Positions 1-6,383 of a stretch of DNA of 42,011 nucleotides are shown here, piece after piece. Location: positions 1 to 42,011 of the IMG/VR virus record IMGVR_UViG_3300010373_001371; one strand, given 5' to 3'. The notes under the pieces were generated by a model. That model searched no databases and had not been told where the DNA came from. It saw only the letters and a program-made list of their open reading frames with translations. A program made the position numbers and the translations under genes. The DNA comes from a virus. Within the stretch, counting starts at the first letter, position 1. Each line of letters starts with the position of its first letter.

Positions 1-4
1 GGGG

Positions 5-112
5 TCACCTCTTGATGTGGATGTGGAATGCGGCGGGGGTGGCCAGATGGGCCCGTGTGTCGTGGTGGCGCCTGCACCACCGCACACACCAGCAGAGCAG
101 GCGCAGGATCAC
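5..112 (-). CDS. Possible small basic protein (35 aa, GTG start)
   Basis: A short reading frame whose GTG start overlaps the TGA of the preceding gene (GTGA), the same type of coupling seen throughout this genome. The product is rich in Cys, Trp, Arg and His (for example CWCVRWCRRHH). I recognise no family. The ribosome-binding site is weak and the frame is short, so it may be chance coding at the end of the transcript. Confidence 0.25.
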   Translation of the reverse strand: MILRLLCWCVRWCRRHHDTRAHLATPAAFHIHIKR

Positions 113-423
113 GCCGCCACCGTGACCGTGATGACCGATGGGGTCGGGATATCGACGTTGGGCGCCGGCACGTCGAAGGGCACGGAGGTGGCAGCCACGC
201 CGAGCGGCGCGCCGCTGCCATCGAGCAGTTGCGCCGAAGCGGTGTAGCCTGCGCCCGGTGGCACGGCATCGAAGCTGACGCTGGTCTGGCCCGGGGCGAT
301 GGTTTGCGCGGGGACGGCCGGCACGCCGGCTGGAGCGTTGAGTGTGATCTGGGTGCCGGTGGTGGTGGTGCCGGGGGCGTAGGGTTGGGTGGTGAAGGCG
401 AGGGTGATGGAGATGGTGGTCAT
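109..423 (-). CDS. Small phage protein, Ig/fibronectin-like beta composition (104 aa)
   Basis: The 104-residue product is rich in Thr, Val, Ala and Pro. Its alternating hydrophobic pattern (ISITLAF, SVSFDAV) suggests a small all-beta domain of the kind found on virion or fibre proteins. No catalytic motif or signal peptide is visible. An AAGGA Shine-Dalgarno lies about 10 nt before the ATG. It is the last substantial gene of the late strand and is separated from the lysis genes by a repeat palindrome and a terminator-like hairpin. That places it in its own small unit or makes it dependent on readthrough. Function is unknown. Confidence 0.7.
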   Translation of the reverse strand: MTTISITLAFTTQPYAPGTTTTGTQITLNAPAGVPAVPAQTIAPGQTSVSFDAVPPGAGYTASAQLLDGSGAPLGVAATSVPFDVPAPNVDIPTPSVITVTVAA

Positions 424-448
424 TTCTTTGGGTTCCTTTTGGAGGTTG

Positions 449-470
449 AAAAAAACCGCCGGTTGGCGGT
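449..470 (-). terminator. Rho-independent terminator, minus strand
   Basis: On the minus strand the sequence forms an ACCGCC/GGCGGT stem with a 4-nt loop followed by seven T residues. It lies 26 nt upstream of the last small gene, so it would end transcripts coming from the lysis genes. Confidence 0.7.
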
Positions 471-533
471 GCTAGGTGTTTGCCCGATTGGGCGGAATTG
501 CTGTTTGTGTACACCTACTTAGGTGACGGTTTT

Positions 534-774
534 GTAGGGCAGAAAAGCGCAGCGTGCGACGCCTGGCGCTTCCGACGCATGAGCGCACGACGTATGAGCT
601 TCAAGCCCAATGCCGTCCAATCGCTGCGCGTTGATCTGAGCCAAGGCACAACCTCCCTAGCCGGGCCGCCCCCGGCGAGGGAGGTTATGCCTCGGCTAAC
701 AATAACGCGAAGCGATTGAACAAACGTATACGTCGGAAGCGCCGGGCGTCGCACGCTGCGCTTTTCCGACCTAC
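534..774. repeat. R1 repeat, two half-copies head to head (long palindrome)
   Basis: The left arm starts GTAGGGCAGAAAAGCG and continues through the R1 sequence (CCGTCCAATCGCTGCG, then CAAGGCACAACCTCCC). The right arm is the reverse complement of the same region, ending in CCGACCTAC. The axis is near 668, in a CCGGG-CCGCC-CCCGG segment. Each arm is about 100-130 nt with scattered mismatches. It fills the gap between the endolysin gene and the terminal small gene, and the hairpin-bearing half of R1 is missing. No gene is supported between 424 and 832. Confidence 0.8.
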
Positions 775-832
775 AAATTCGATACCGCTGTTAGCGAACC
801 GCGCCAAGAAAAACGACCCGAGTGAGCACCGC

Positions 833-1324
833 TCAACCTCCCGACGTCACATCGAACCGCGCCAGATCATGCGCCCCAATGATCGAAACAATCACCTCCG
901 CATAATGCGGATCAGTAGCATACCCAGCAGCCTGCACAGCCTGCGCAAAAGCCACACTATCCCCAGTATGCAAAAACGCGCCCCGGTAACGCGCATTACC
1001 GGTCAAAAACGCCGCATGGTCGGCAAAGCCTTCTTCCATGGAAGCGTACTTGCGAAACGGTGCCTCGATGGTGACGTAATGCCCCTGCAGGAATTCGCGT
1101 GTGGGCCAGGTCTGGGTTGGGCCGGTCCAGCCGCCGATGGCCTTGATGCCGAAGAAGTTGTAGTTCTGCTGCGACAGGCCCGAACCGTTCCAGGCGCTTT
1201 CCACTGCGGCCTGGGCCATGGTGAAGCTGGCCGGGATGCCGCTTTCGGCCTGGGTCTTTTGTGCTGCCGGGAGCACGTAGGGGAAAAATTCTCCCGGCGT
1301 CATTTTTGGCTTGAGTGGGTTCAT
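833..1324 (-). CDS. Endolysin, glucosaminidase (GH73/FlgJ-like), 163 aa
   Basis: A single-domain peptidoglycan hydrolase expected to cleave the glycan strand at the end of the lytic cycle. The typical pattern of this family is visible: AQAAVESAWNGSG with the presumed catalytic Glu42, then YNFFGIKA, then FRKYASMEEGFADH. There is no signal peptide or membrane segment, so export should depend on the adjacent holin-like gene. I chose the ATG at 1324 because it overlaps the TGA of the holin-like gene (ATGA). Longer readings of this frame run into the holin gene. The assignment to the family is firm; the exact bond cleaved is inferred. Confidence 0.88.
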   Translation of the reverse strand: MNPLKPKMTPGEFFPYVLPAAQKTQAESGIPASFTMAQAAVESAWNGSGLSQQNYNFFGIKAIGGWTGPTQTWPTREFLQGHYVTIEAPFRKYASMEEGFADHAAFLTGNARYRGAFLHTGDSVAFAQAVQAAGYATDPHYAEVIVSIIGAHDLARFDVTSGG

Positions 1325-1587
1325 GGCTTGTCTGCCTTGCGGTCGAGCAGGTCGAAGAAGCGTTCCATGTTGTGTTCCAGGCGCTCGACAGACTTGCCGA
1401 CCTGGATCACGGCGTCGCGGATGTCGTCCTTGCGGGCATAGTCGCGCACGACTTCGAGCTTGAAGGCGTTCAAGTCTTCCTGCGTGTCCTGCACCTTCGC
1501 GGCCACGCCGCGGAAGATCCACCACAGCACGGCAGCGAAGCCGCCGACGCCTAGTTCAACCAGCCAATGAATGAGGTCGTTTTCCAT
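1321..1587 (-). CDS. Holin-like membrane protein (88 aa)
   Basis: The N-terminal third holds one hydrophobic segment (about residues 9-30, with GVGGFAAVLWWIF). It is followed by a charged amphipathic region ending in LERLEHNM-type heptads, consistent with a coiled coil. This layout, and the ATGA overlap with a glucosaminidase endolysin, support a holin or pinholin-like function: opening the inner membrane to release or activate the endolysin. No Rz/Rz1 spanin pair was found nearby. The holin role is inferred from topology and context, not from a sequence signature. Confidence 0.65.
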   Translation of the reverse strand: MENDLIHWLVELGVGGFAAVLWWIFRGVAAKVQDTQEDLNAFKLEVVRDYARKDDIRDAVIQVGKSVERLEHNMERFFDLLDRKADKP

Positions 1588-1604
1588 TTTGCGTTGATGC
1601 CTTT

Positions 1605-1634
1605 ACAAAAACAAAAACCCGCACGGAGCGGGTT
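1605..1634 (-). terminator. Rho-independent terminator, minus strand
   Basis: Reading the minus strand, AACCCGC and GCGGGTT pair around a 5-nt loop and are followed by a T-rich tract (TTTTTGTTTTTG). It lies downstream of the accessory block and immediately upstream of the lysis pair, so it would limit accessory transcription from entering the lysis genes. Confidence 0.75.
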
Positions 1635-1778
1635 GGGGATGGGTACTGCCTGATGGGTGCTACGGGGTGCTACGAAATGAATGGCCAAGCCCGATCAGGG
1701 GTTGGCCGATACGCTATTGCGGTTGCAGGCGGATTGGCCGGCGGGCTCGGTGCGTCAGCACGATGCCGCCGACAACGC

Positions 1779-2177
1779 TCACTCGGTAGCGCCTTCACAC
1801 AGGGGAGCAATGTCCTGATCCGTGATGTCTGCAGCATAGCTCGTGAATGTCCCACCTTCGAGCTTCTTGAATGCACGCAATACCGGCAGCGCATCGAGCG
1901 ACACTTTCTTGCCGCAGACTTCGAGCTGGAAGTCTGCCACCCAGGCTGCCAGCTTCTTTTCTGGTTCATCGTCGTCGGGGTAGGCCGAGGAGAAGTTATC
2001 CCCGGGTTTTACCACGGCACAATTGCCTGGCCCCTTCGGACAAACTGTCAGGGTCTTGTTCGACGAATTGATTATGTGCATGCGCATACGATACATCTGC
2101 GACATGGCATGGGAAACATGCCACGGCAAGAGGCTGAACGTGAAGACCAGCAACAGGGTGAAGCGTTTTGAAGTCAT
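1779..2177 (-). CDS. Secreted four-Cys protein, paralogue A (132 aa), candidate periplasmic immunity
   Basis: A short secreted protein. MTSKRF is followed by a hydrophobic stretch and a likely signal-peptidase site after VSHA (residue 24). The mature part has four cysteines in the order C-x7-C, LEVCGKK and APLC, likely two disulfides. It is clearly homologous to the products at 2222-2620 and 4027-4425, sharing the MTSKRF start, the QLEVCGK motif and the DIAPLC ending. I chose the ATG at 2177, which has an AAGAGAG ribosome-binding site and begins the signal peptide. It is the most divergent copy. The family is unknown to me. Its place beside a predicted metallopeptidase toxin suggests periplasmic immunity, which is inference. 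Confidence 0.75.
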   Translation of the reverse strand: MTSKRFTLLLVFTFSLLPWHVSHAMSQMYRMRMHIINSSNKTLTVCPKGPGNCAVVKPGDNFSSAYPDDDEPEKKLAAWVADFQLEVCGKKVSLDALPVLRAFKKLEGGTFTSYAADITDQDIAPLCEGATE

Positions 2178-2221
2178 ATTGACTCTCTTAAATACACCTT
2201 CTGCCAGGCGAGCTATCCACG

Positions 2222-2620
2222 TCATTCAGTGGAGCCTCCGCACAAGGGTGCGATGTCCTGGTCCGTTATTTTTGTATCATAGGTCAGATATTTGCCGTCG
2301 GCCACCTTGTTAAAGGCATGCATTGCCTGCAGTGTGCCGAGCGAAAGTTTCTTGCCGCAGACTTCGAGCTGCCAGCCGGCTACCCAATTTTCCAGCGTCT
2401 TTTCCGATTCATTTGTATCGTGCCCCCCTGTGGAAAGGGCGTTCCCCGGTTTCACCGTTTCGCAATACGCCCTGCCCTTGAGACAAAACGCCAGCTCCTT
2501 GCCGGTAGCGTTGGATATGGAGATGTTCAGATAAAACGTGTGCGACGTCGCATGGGAAATATCCCACGCCAACAGGCTAGTTGCGGCGGCCAGCAATATA
2601 CAAAAGCGTTTTGACGTCAT
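2222..2620 (-). CDS. Secreted four-Cys protein, paralogue B (132 aa), candidate immunity to the HEIGH effector
   Basis: The same architecture as its two paralogues: a signal peptide ending near ISHA, then a mature domain with FCLKGRAYCETVK, LEVCGKK and APLCGG. The ATG at 2620 is preceded by GAGTGA and lies inside the end of the metallopeptidase gene, a 44-nt overlap. That arrangement ties its translation to the effector, which is typical of toxin/immunity pairs. The protein is expected in the periplasm and could bind and block the metallopeptidase there. The pairing is inferred from overlap and location; no known immunity family is recognised. Confidence 0.75.
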   Translation of the reverse strand: MTSKRFCILLAAATSLLAWDISHATSHTFYLNISISNATGKELAFCLKGRAYCETVKPGNALSTGGHDTNESEKTLENWVAGWQLEVCGKKLSLGTLQAMHAFNKVADGKYLTYDTKITDQDIAPLCGGSTE

Positions 2621-3767
2621 TTTCACTCGCGATCGATCGGTCGAAAAGATCCTGGTAACTGGAAGGGAGCCCTCCATAGTATGGCATCAAACCGATTTCT
2701 CCGGTAGTTGGATAGGGGGCGGCATCCGAGTGCATGCCGCCAAGAATCGACGAGGTATTTTCATGGCCCCAGGACCAGGGGATGCCAAATGCGTCGGTCA
2801 GGAAACTGTGGCCAATTTCGTGGGCTGCGTTCAACGAGAAATCCGGGTCACTGTTTTTCTTCAGTTCGGGCAGATAGTAAATCGTGCCTTCATGGAGCGG
2901 CCAGGCATTGTAGGACCTGTCGCTCAAGTCACCGAAGATTTTCCATCCCGGATGGGCCACGGTGATGGGCATGCCATCCTTGTCGTTGACGGCGGTCACA
3001 TGGACTTGCCATTGCTGGCCGTCCAGAGTGACCGTGCGGCTCCAGTATTTTTCCATGCCGGCGTCGGCCAGGTTGACCAGGCGCTGGTATTCCCCGTCGG
3101 ACACGCGCGAGGCCATGGGGTTGAGGATGAAGGTTTTTTCATAGTTGACCTTGACGGCGACGTTGATGACCTTGTTGTCGCGGTCAACGCTTGCCGTGGC
3201 GTAGTCGACCGGGTCGGCGCGCCCGTTGAGGATGGTTTTGTCGGCGATGTTGTTGATGGGGTGCAGAGGTTTCACGTCGCTGCCGGCCGGTGGGTTGCCG
3301 GTGCCGTTGCTGTTCGCATTGGCATCATTATAGGCATCGGTGTTGCCATCGGCCTGGCCGGACGTGGTCTGGCTTGCCGGGTCGGTGTCGCCGAGGTCAT
3401 TGAAGCCGCTGCCGGTGCCCGCGCCGGGGTCGGTTACTGCCGGCGTCGCAGTTGCAGGCGCCGGGTCTGGCCCCGTTCCCGACAAAGGCATCTGCGGCGG
3501 CGCCGTCAGGCTGAAGGCGGGCACGCTTGCGGCGGCATTGCCTGCTGCCGTTTGCGCGTCGGTGCTGCCCGGGCCGGTCTGCCCATCCGTTTTCAGGCTT
3601 TGCACCGCTGCCAGCACGGCGGCGTTCTTTTGCGCCGCCAGGGTGGCGGTCAACCCAGCCAGAGCGGCGGTGTCTTCACCCTGCGGCGGCGCCTGTTCGG
3701 GGGCTTGCGGATCATCCAAGGTGGGGATGAAACCTTGGCGTGCGCCGTTGATGATGCCGGCGTCCAT
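2577..3767 (-). CDS. Polymorphic effector 3: GIINGAR N-terminus + zinc metallopeptidase (396 aa)
   Basis: Residues 1-10 read MDAGIINGAR. A helix with AAQKNAAVLAA follows at about 44-54, then a long Pro/Thr/Ala/Gly linker to about residue 165. The C-terminal domain (about 170-396) carries AHEIGHSFL with HEIGH at 316-320, the zinc-binding HExxH signature. Downstream is GEIGLMPYY near 356-364, a motif I associate with metallopeptidase toxin domains at the ends of Rhs-type polymorphic toxins. The N-terminus is shared with the effectors at 6380-8194 and 8369-9316, while the enzyme part is unrelated. The ATG at 3767 has GGAG nine nt upstream. A terminator precedes the gene, so a private promoter is likely. 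Target and delivery route are unknown. Confidence 0.82.
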   Translation of the reverse strand: MDAGIINGARQGFIPTLDDPQAPEQAPPQGEDTAALAGLTATLAAQKNAAVLAAVQSLKTDGQTGPGSTDAQTAAGNAAASVPAFSLTAPPQMPLSGTGPDPAPATATPAVTDPGAGTGSGFNDLGDTDPASQTTSGQADGNTDAYNDANANSNGTGNPPAGSDVKPLHPINNIADKTILNGRADPVDYATASVDRDNKVINVAVKVNYEKTFILNPMASRVSDGEYQRLVNLADAGMEKYWSRTVTLDGQQWQVHVTAVNDKDGMPITVAHPGWKIFGDLSDRSYNAWPLHEGTIYYLPELKKNSDPDFSLNAAHEIGHSFLTDAFGIPWSWGHENTSSILGGMHSDAAPYPTTGEIGLMPYYGGLPSSYQDLFDRSIASENDVKTLLYIAGRRN

Positions 3768-3958
3768 CAGATGCGGCTCCAACTCGCGTGTGCGGCGCGC
3801 GCGTGCCGGCCCTGCCGGGTTCGTTCGAACCAGGCCATGAGAAGCTGTCCTGCCATGTTTCTGCCTTTATGTTTGGAGTAGTAACGCCGGCCGCAGCCGT
3901 TTGCGAATTGGGCTTGGCCAGGTTAAAGCTTCGCGCCGCCACCTCTTGCAACAGACGT

Positions 3959-3995
3959 AAAAAAGCCGGCGCGGGTAAATGCCGGCGCCGGCTTT
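3959..3995 (-). terminator. Strong rho-independent terminator, minus strand
   Basis: On the minus strand, AAAGCCGGCGC-type arms pair across a short loop (3965-3972 with 3985-3992, extended by AAA/TTT) and are followed by six T residues. It separates secreted paralogue C from effector 3 and therefore divides the accessory block into two transcription units. Confidence 0.85.
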
Positions 3996-4026
3996 GATGT
4001 TGATTCGCGTACCGCGGGCCAGCAAT

Positions 4027-4425
4027 TCATCCCGACTTGCCGCCGCATGCGGGCGCGAGGTCCCGCTCGGTCAATTTGGCGTTATAGGTCACGTCGGTTC
4101 CGTCATCGGCCTTGTCGAACGCGGATACGGGCCGAAGCTGCTGCAACGGCAGTGTCTTGCCGCAGACCTCGAGCTGCAAGTGGCCCAGCCACTCCTCCAG
4201 TTTTCGGTCGGACTCGGTGGCATCGGTGCCAAAGGTGCTGATGCTTTTTCCGGCCTTCACCGTTTCGCAATAAGAGCGGTTGTCCAGGCAAAACCTCAGA
4301 TCCCGTTTTGTCTCGTTCGACAGGAATATGTTCAGGTAATTATGCTGGGACAAGGCATGTGACACGTTCCATGGCAGGAGGCTACTTGCCACGACCAGAG
4401 ATATACAAAAGCGTCTTGACGTCAT
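4027..4425 (-). CDS. Secreted four-Cys protein, paralogue C (132 aa), possible orphan immunity
   Basis: Third member of the secreted family. MTSRRF begins a signal peptide ending near VSHA, and the mature domain contains RFCLDNRSYCETVK, LEVCGKT and APACGG. The ATG at 4425 is preceded by the same GAGTGAAA leader as paralogue B, so the upstream DNA is duplicated too. It lies upstream of the metallopeptidase effector and is cut off from it by a terminator. It may be an orphan immunity gene kept from a lost effector. Function is inferred only from paralogy and location. Confidence 0.75.
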   Translation of the reverse strand: MTSRRFCISLVVASSLLPWNVSHALSQHNYLNIFLSNETKRDLRFCLDNRSYCETVKAGKSISTFGTDATESDRKLEEWLGHLQLEVCGKTLPLQQLRPVSAFDKADDGTDVTYNAKLTERDLAPACGGKSG

Positions 4426-4549
4426 TTTCACTCGCAATGGATCGGTTGAAGTAATCTTGATCAATCTGATTTCGCCAGTAGCTCAATACGGTGCGGCATC
4501 CAGGCAGATATTGCCTTGATATCGCAGAAGTCAGATACTGCCAGGTTCA

Positions 4550-5143
4550 TCATGCCGACAGCGTCAAGATCGGTTTCAATACAGCGTTGCCCAACTGCGA
4601 CTCTTCCAGGACAGAAAAATCATCCGAGCCGTCGTGCAATCCATGTGAGGCCACAAAGCTGCTTCCATCCTCGCAGCGGAAGCGCAGCCCGGTTTCCCTT
4701 GACCGGGATTCTTCCTTGGCGTTTTTCGGCGCCCGTTCAAGGACAATGACCTCTTTGAGAACCTGACCGGCGAAGTGCTGCCAGCCGGCGCCGGCAAATC
4801 GGCCGGAGTCGGCAATCGGGAATAGCTCTTCATCCTGATCCATGGCGGACGATTCATCATGTTTCTTCATCGACGCTTCGTCCCACACCACTACGCTGAC
4901 CAGAGGGGAATCGCTCCCCAGGCCAAGAATGGCGCCACCCTCAAAGCAGATTGCCAGTGGCCCGGCCGTCAGGGAGAAAGCCTGATCGTCGCGCGTATCG
5001 CCATGGCTGGCAACCTGCTCTGCAGGCCACCAGCTATAGCGGACAAGACGCAATATCCGCTTGCCAAGGCAAGTGCGCAACAGGTCGATTGATTTCGTTG
5101 GTATGTTCGATGGCGGTTCGGTTATGTTCAATTGAGGCTCCAT
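4550..5143 (-). CDS. Cytosolic immunity-like protein, copy 2 (197 aa)
   Basis: A soluble acidic protein without signal peptide or membrane segment. It is highly similar along its whole length to the product at 5802-6383; both share RILRLVR-SWWPAEQVA, FSLTAGPLAI, ELFPI-DSGRFAGAGWQ and FVASHGLHDGSDDFS. I recognise no named family. Two near-identical copies flanking a SUKH-like gene, directly after a kinase-like toxin gene, is the usual look of an immunity-gene array. The ATG at 5143 is favoured because the copies share sequence from just before it (CAAAAGAATGGAGC), though the ribosome-binding site is weak. It may be an orphan copy or may protect against a variant toxin. Confidence 0.75.
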   Translation of the reverse strand: MEPQLNITEPPSNIPTKSIDLLRTCLGKRILRLVRYSWWPAEQVASHGDTRDDQAFSLTAGPLAICFEGGAILGLGSDSPLVSVVVWDEASMKKHDESSAMDQDEELFPIADSGRFAGAGWQHFAGQVLKEVIVLERAPKNAKEESRSRETGLRFRCEDGSSFVASHGLHDGSDDFSVLEESQLGNAVLKPILTLSA

Positions 5144-5157
5144 TCTTTTGGACCGAC

Positions 5158-5760
5158 CTACAACAGCAGCTCTTCCGCCTTGGACAACCAGTACGCGCTC
5201 TGCTCGGTCGTGCAGCCGAAGTACCGACAGCATTGATCCATCTGGTCCATTCCCTGGCTGGCATCTTCTTCGTATCTGAGCCCGATGTCATTAAGATTTC
5301 CCGCAAGCAGAAGAAATTTTTCAAAATCCGTCGCAATGCAATGCCGCTCGACCGTGGGGGAGCGCATCACATCAAGCAGAGTGACCGTATCGGGCTTGAT
5401 GTCATTGGAGCGGGCTACGCAAACCAGGTTCGACTCTTCTTGCGCGACAATCAACAGGCCGGCATGTGTGGCTTCGTGCGCACCACGGAAGTTGCCGGCT
5501 GCCGCCTGCAGCAGCGCCTCGGACATGTTGCCGGATCGGATTGAATCAGGCCACAGCGAGAAGTACCCCAGGCTTATGCCGAACAGATTGAATGTTCTCA
5601 GGCAGCGCTCATAGACCGGCGGCAGATTCAGTGCCGACAAACGCGAAAGCGCATCGGCGCCGATCCCCGGTTCATGGAGCTCGACGTGCGCGGCTATACC
5701 TGGCGTCCGCCTGGCTCGGGCATCCGTGTAATTCTTAAGGTCGTTCAGGTTTTCTATCAT
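5158..5760 (-). CDS. SUKH (SMI1/KNR4)-like immunity protein (200 aa)
   Basis: The central region has the layout of SUKH-superfamily immunity proteins. It starts with an LPPVYERCLRTFNLFG segment near residue 46, then an aromatic-rich stretch, then GLLIVAQEESNLVCVA at about 101-116 and CIATDFEKFLLLAGNL near 140-155. Proteins of this family bind and neutralise diverse, mostly nuclease, toxins in the cytoplasm. There is no signal peptide. It sits between two paralogous immunity-like genes, with a 41-nt gap upstream and 14 nt downstream, so the three form an immunity cluster. No matching nuclease toxin is present, so its partner may have been lost. The family call rests on pattern recognition and is moderate. 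Confidence 0.6.
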   Translation of the reverse strand: MIENLNDLKNYTDARARRTPGIAAHVELHEPGIGADALSRLSALNLPPVYERCLRTFNLFGISLGYFSLWPDSIRSGNMSEALLQAAAGNFRGAHEATHAGLLIVAQEESNLVCVARSNDIKPDTVTLLDVMRSPTVERHCIATDFEKFLLLAGNLNDIGLRYEEDASQGMDQMDQCCRYFGCTTEQSAYWLSKAEELLL

Positions 5761-5801
5761 TTGTTACGGCATGAAGCAGATGCCGGATTCCGCGAGTTTC
5801 G

Positions 5802-6383
5802 TCAGGCCGACAGCGTCAAGATCGGTTTCAATGCGGCCTTGCCCAGCTGCGATTCTTCCAGAACAGAAAAATCATCCGAGCCGTCGTGCAATCCATGTGA
5901 CGCCACAAAGCTGCGTCCATTCTCGCAGCGGAAGCGCAACCCGGCTTCCCTTGGCCTTGATTCTTCCTTGGCGTTTTTCGGCGCTCGTTCGAGCACAATG
6001 ATCTCTTTGAGAATCTGACCGGCGAATTGCTGCCAGCCGGCGCCGGCAAATCTGCCGGAGTCGGTAATGGGGAATAGCTCTTCATCTTGATCCATTGTGT
6101 AAGGGTGCCGGCCCGCTTTGCGCTCGGCTTCGTCCCACACAACCACGCTGACAAGAGGAGGTTCGCTTGCCAGGCCCAGAATAGTGCCATCCTCAAAATA
6201 GATTGCCAAGGGCCCTGCCGTCAAAGAAAAAGCCTGCTCATCACGGATGTTGCATTGGCCGGCAACCTGTTCTGCGGGCCACCAGCTATGGCGGACAAGA
6301 CGCAATATCCGCTTGCCCAGGCAAGCGTGCAGGAGGTCAACTGATTCCGTTGGTATATGCGATGGCAGTTCGATTTCGTTCAA
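5802..6383 (-). CDS. Cytosolic immunity-like protein, copy 1 (193 aa, TTG start), partner of the kinase-like effector
   Basis: A full-length paralogue of the 4550-5143 product (shared blocks listed there). The copy has an extra base just after the place where the paralogue starts, so the conserved ATG at 6396 is out of frame. The best in-frame start is TTG at 6383, with GGAG seven nt upstream. It overlaps the effector stop as TTGA, which couples the two genes. A soluble protein is predicted. The direct coupling to the kinase-like effector makes it the likely cognate immunity protein. No named family is recognised. Confidence 0.72.
   Translation of the reverse strand: MNEIELPSHIPTESVDLLHACLGKRILRLVRHSWWPAEQVAGQCNIRDEQAFSLTAGPLAIYFEDGTILGLASEPPLVSVVVWDEAERKAGRHPYTMDQDEELFPITDSGRFAGAGWQQFAGQILKEIIVLERAPKNAKEESRPREAGLRFRCENGRSFVASHGLHDGSDDFSVLEESQLGKAALKPILTLSA

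Noticed and set aside
2538-3881. A 447-codon plus-strand frame over the metallopeptidase effector
   Set aside because: The minus-strand product has a zinc-binding motif, a family-shared N-terminus and a ribosome-binding site; the plus frame is its shadow.
3712-3951. A 79-codon frame upstream of effector 3
   Set aside because: TTG start without a ribosome-binding site, overlap with the start of a real gene in another frame, and odd composition; the segment also sits next to a terminator.
4516-6018. Plus-strand frames paired across the two immunity paralogues
   Set aside because: They resemble each other only because the underlying minus-strand genes are duplicated. No start signals support them.
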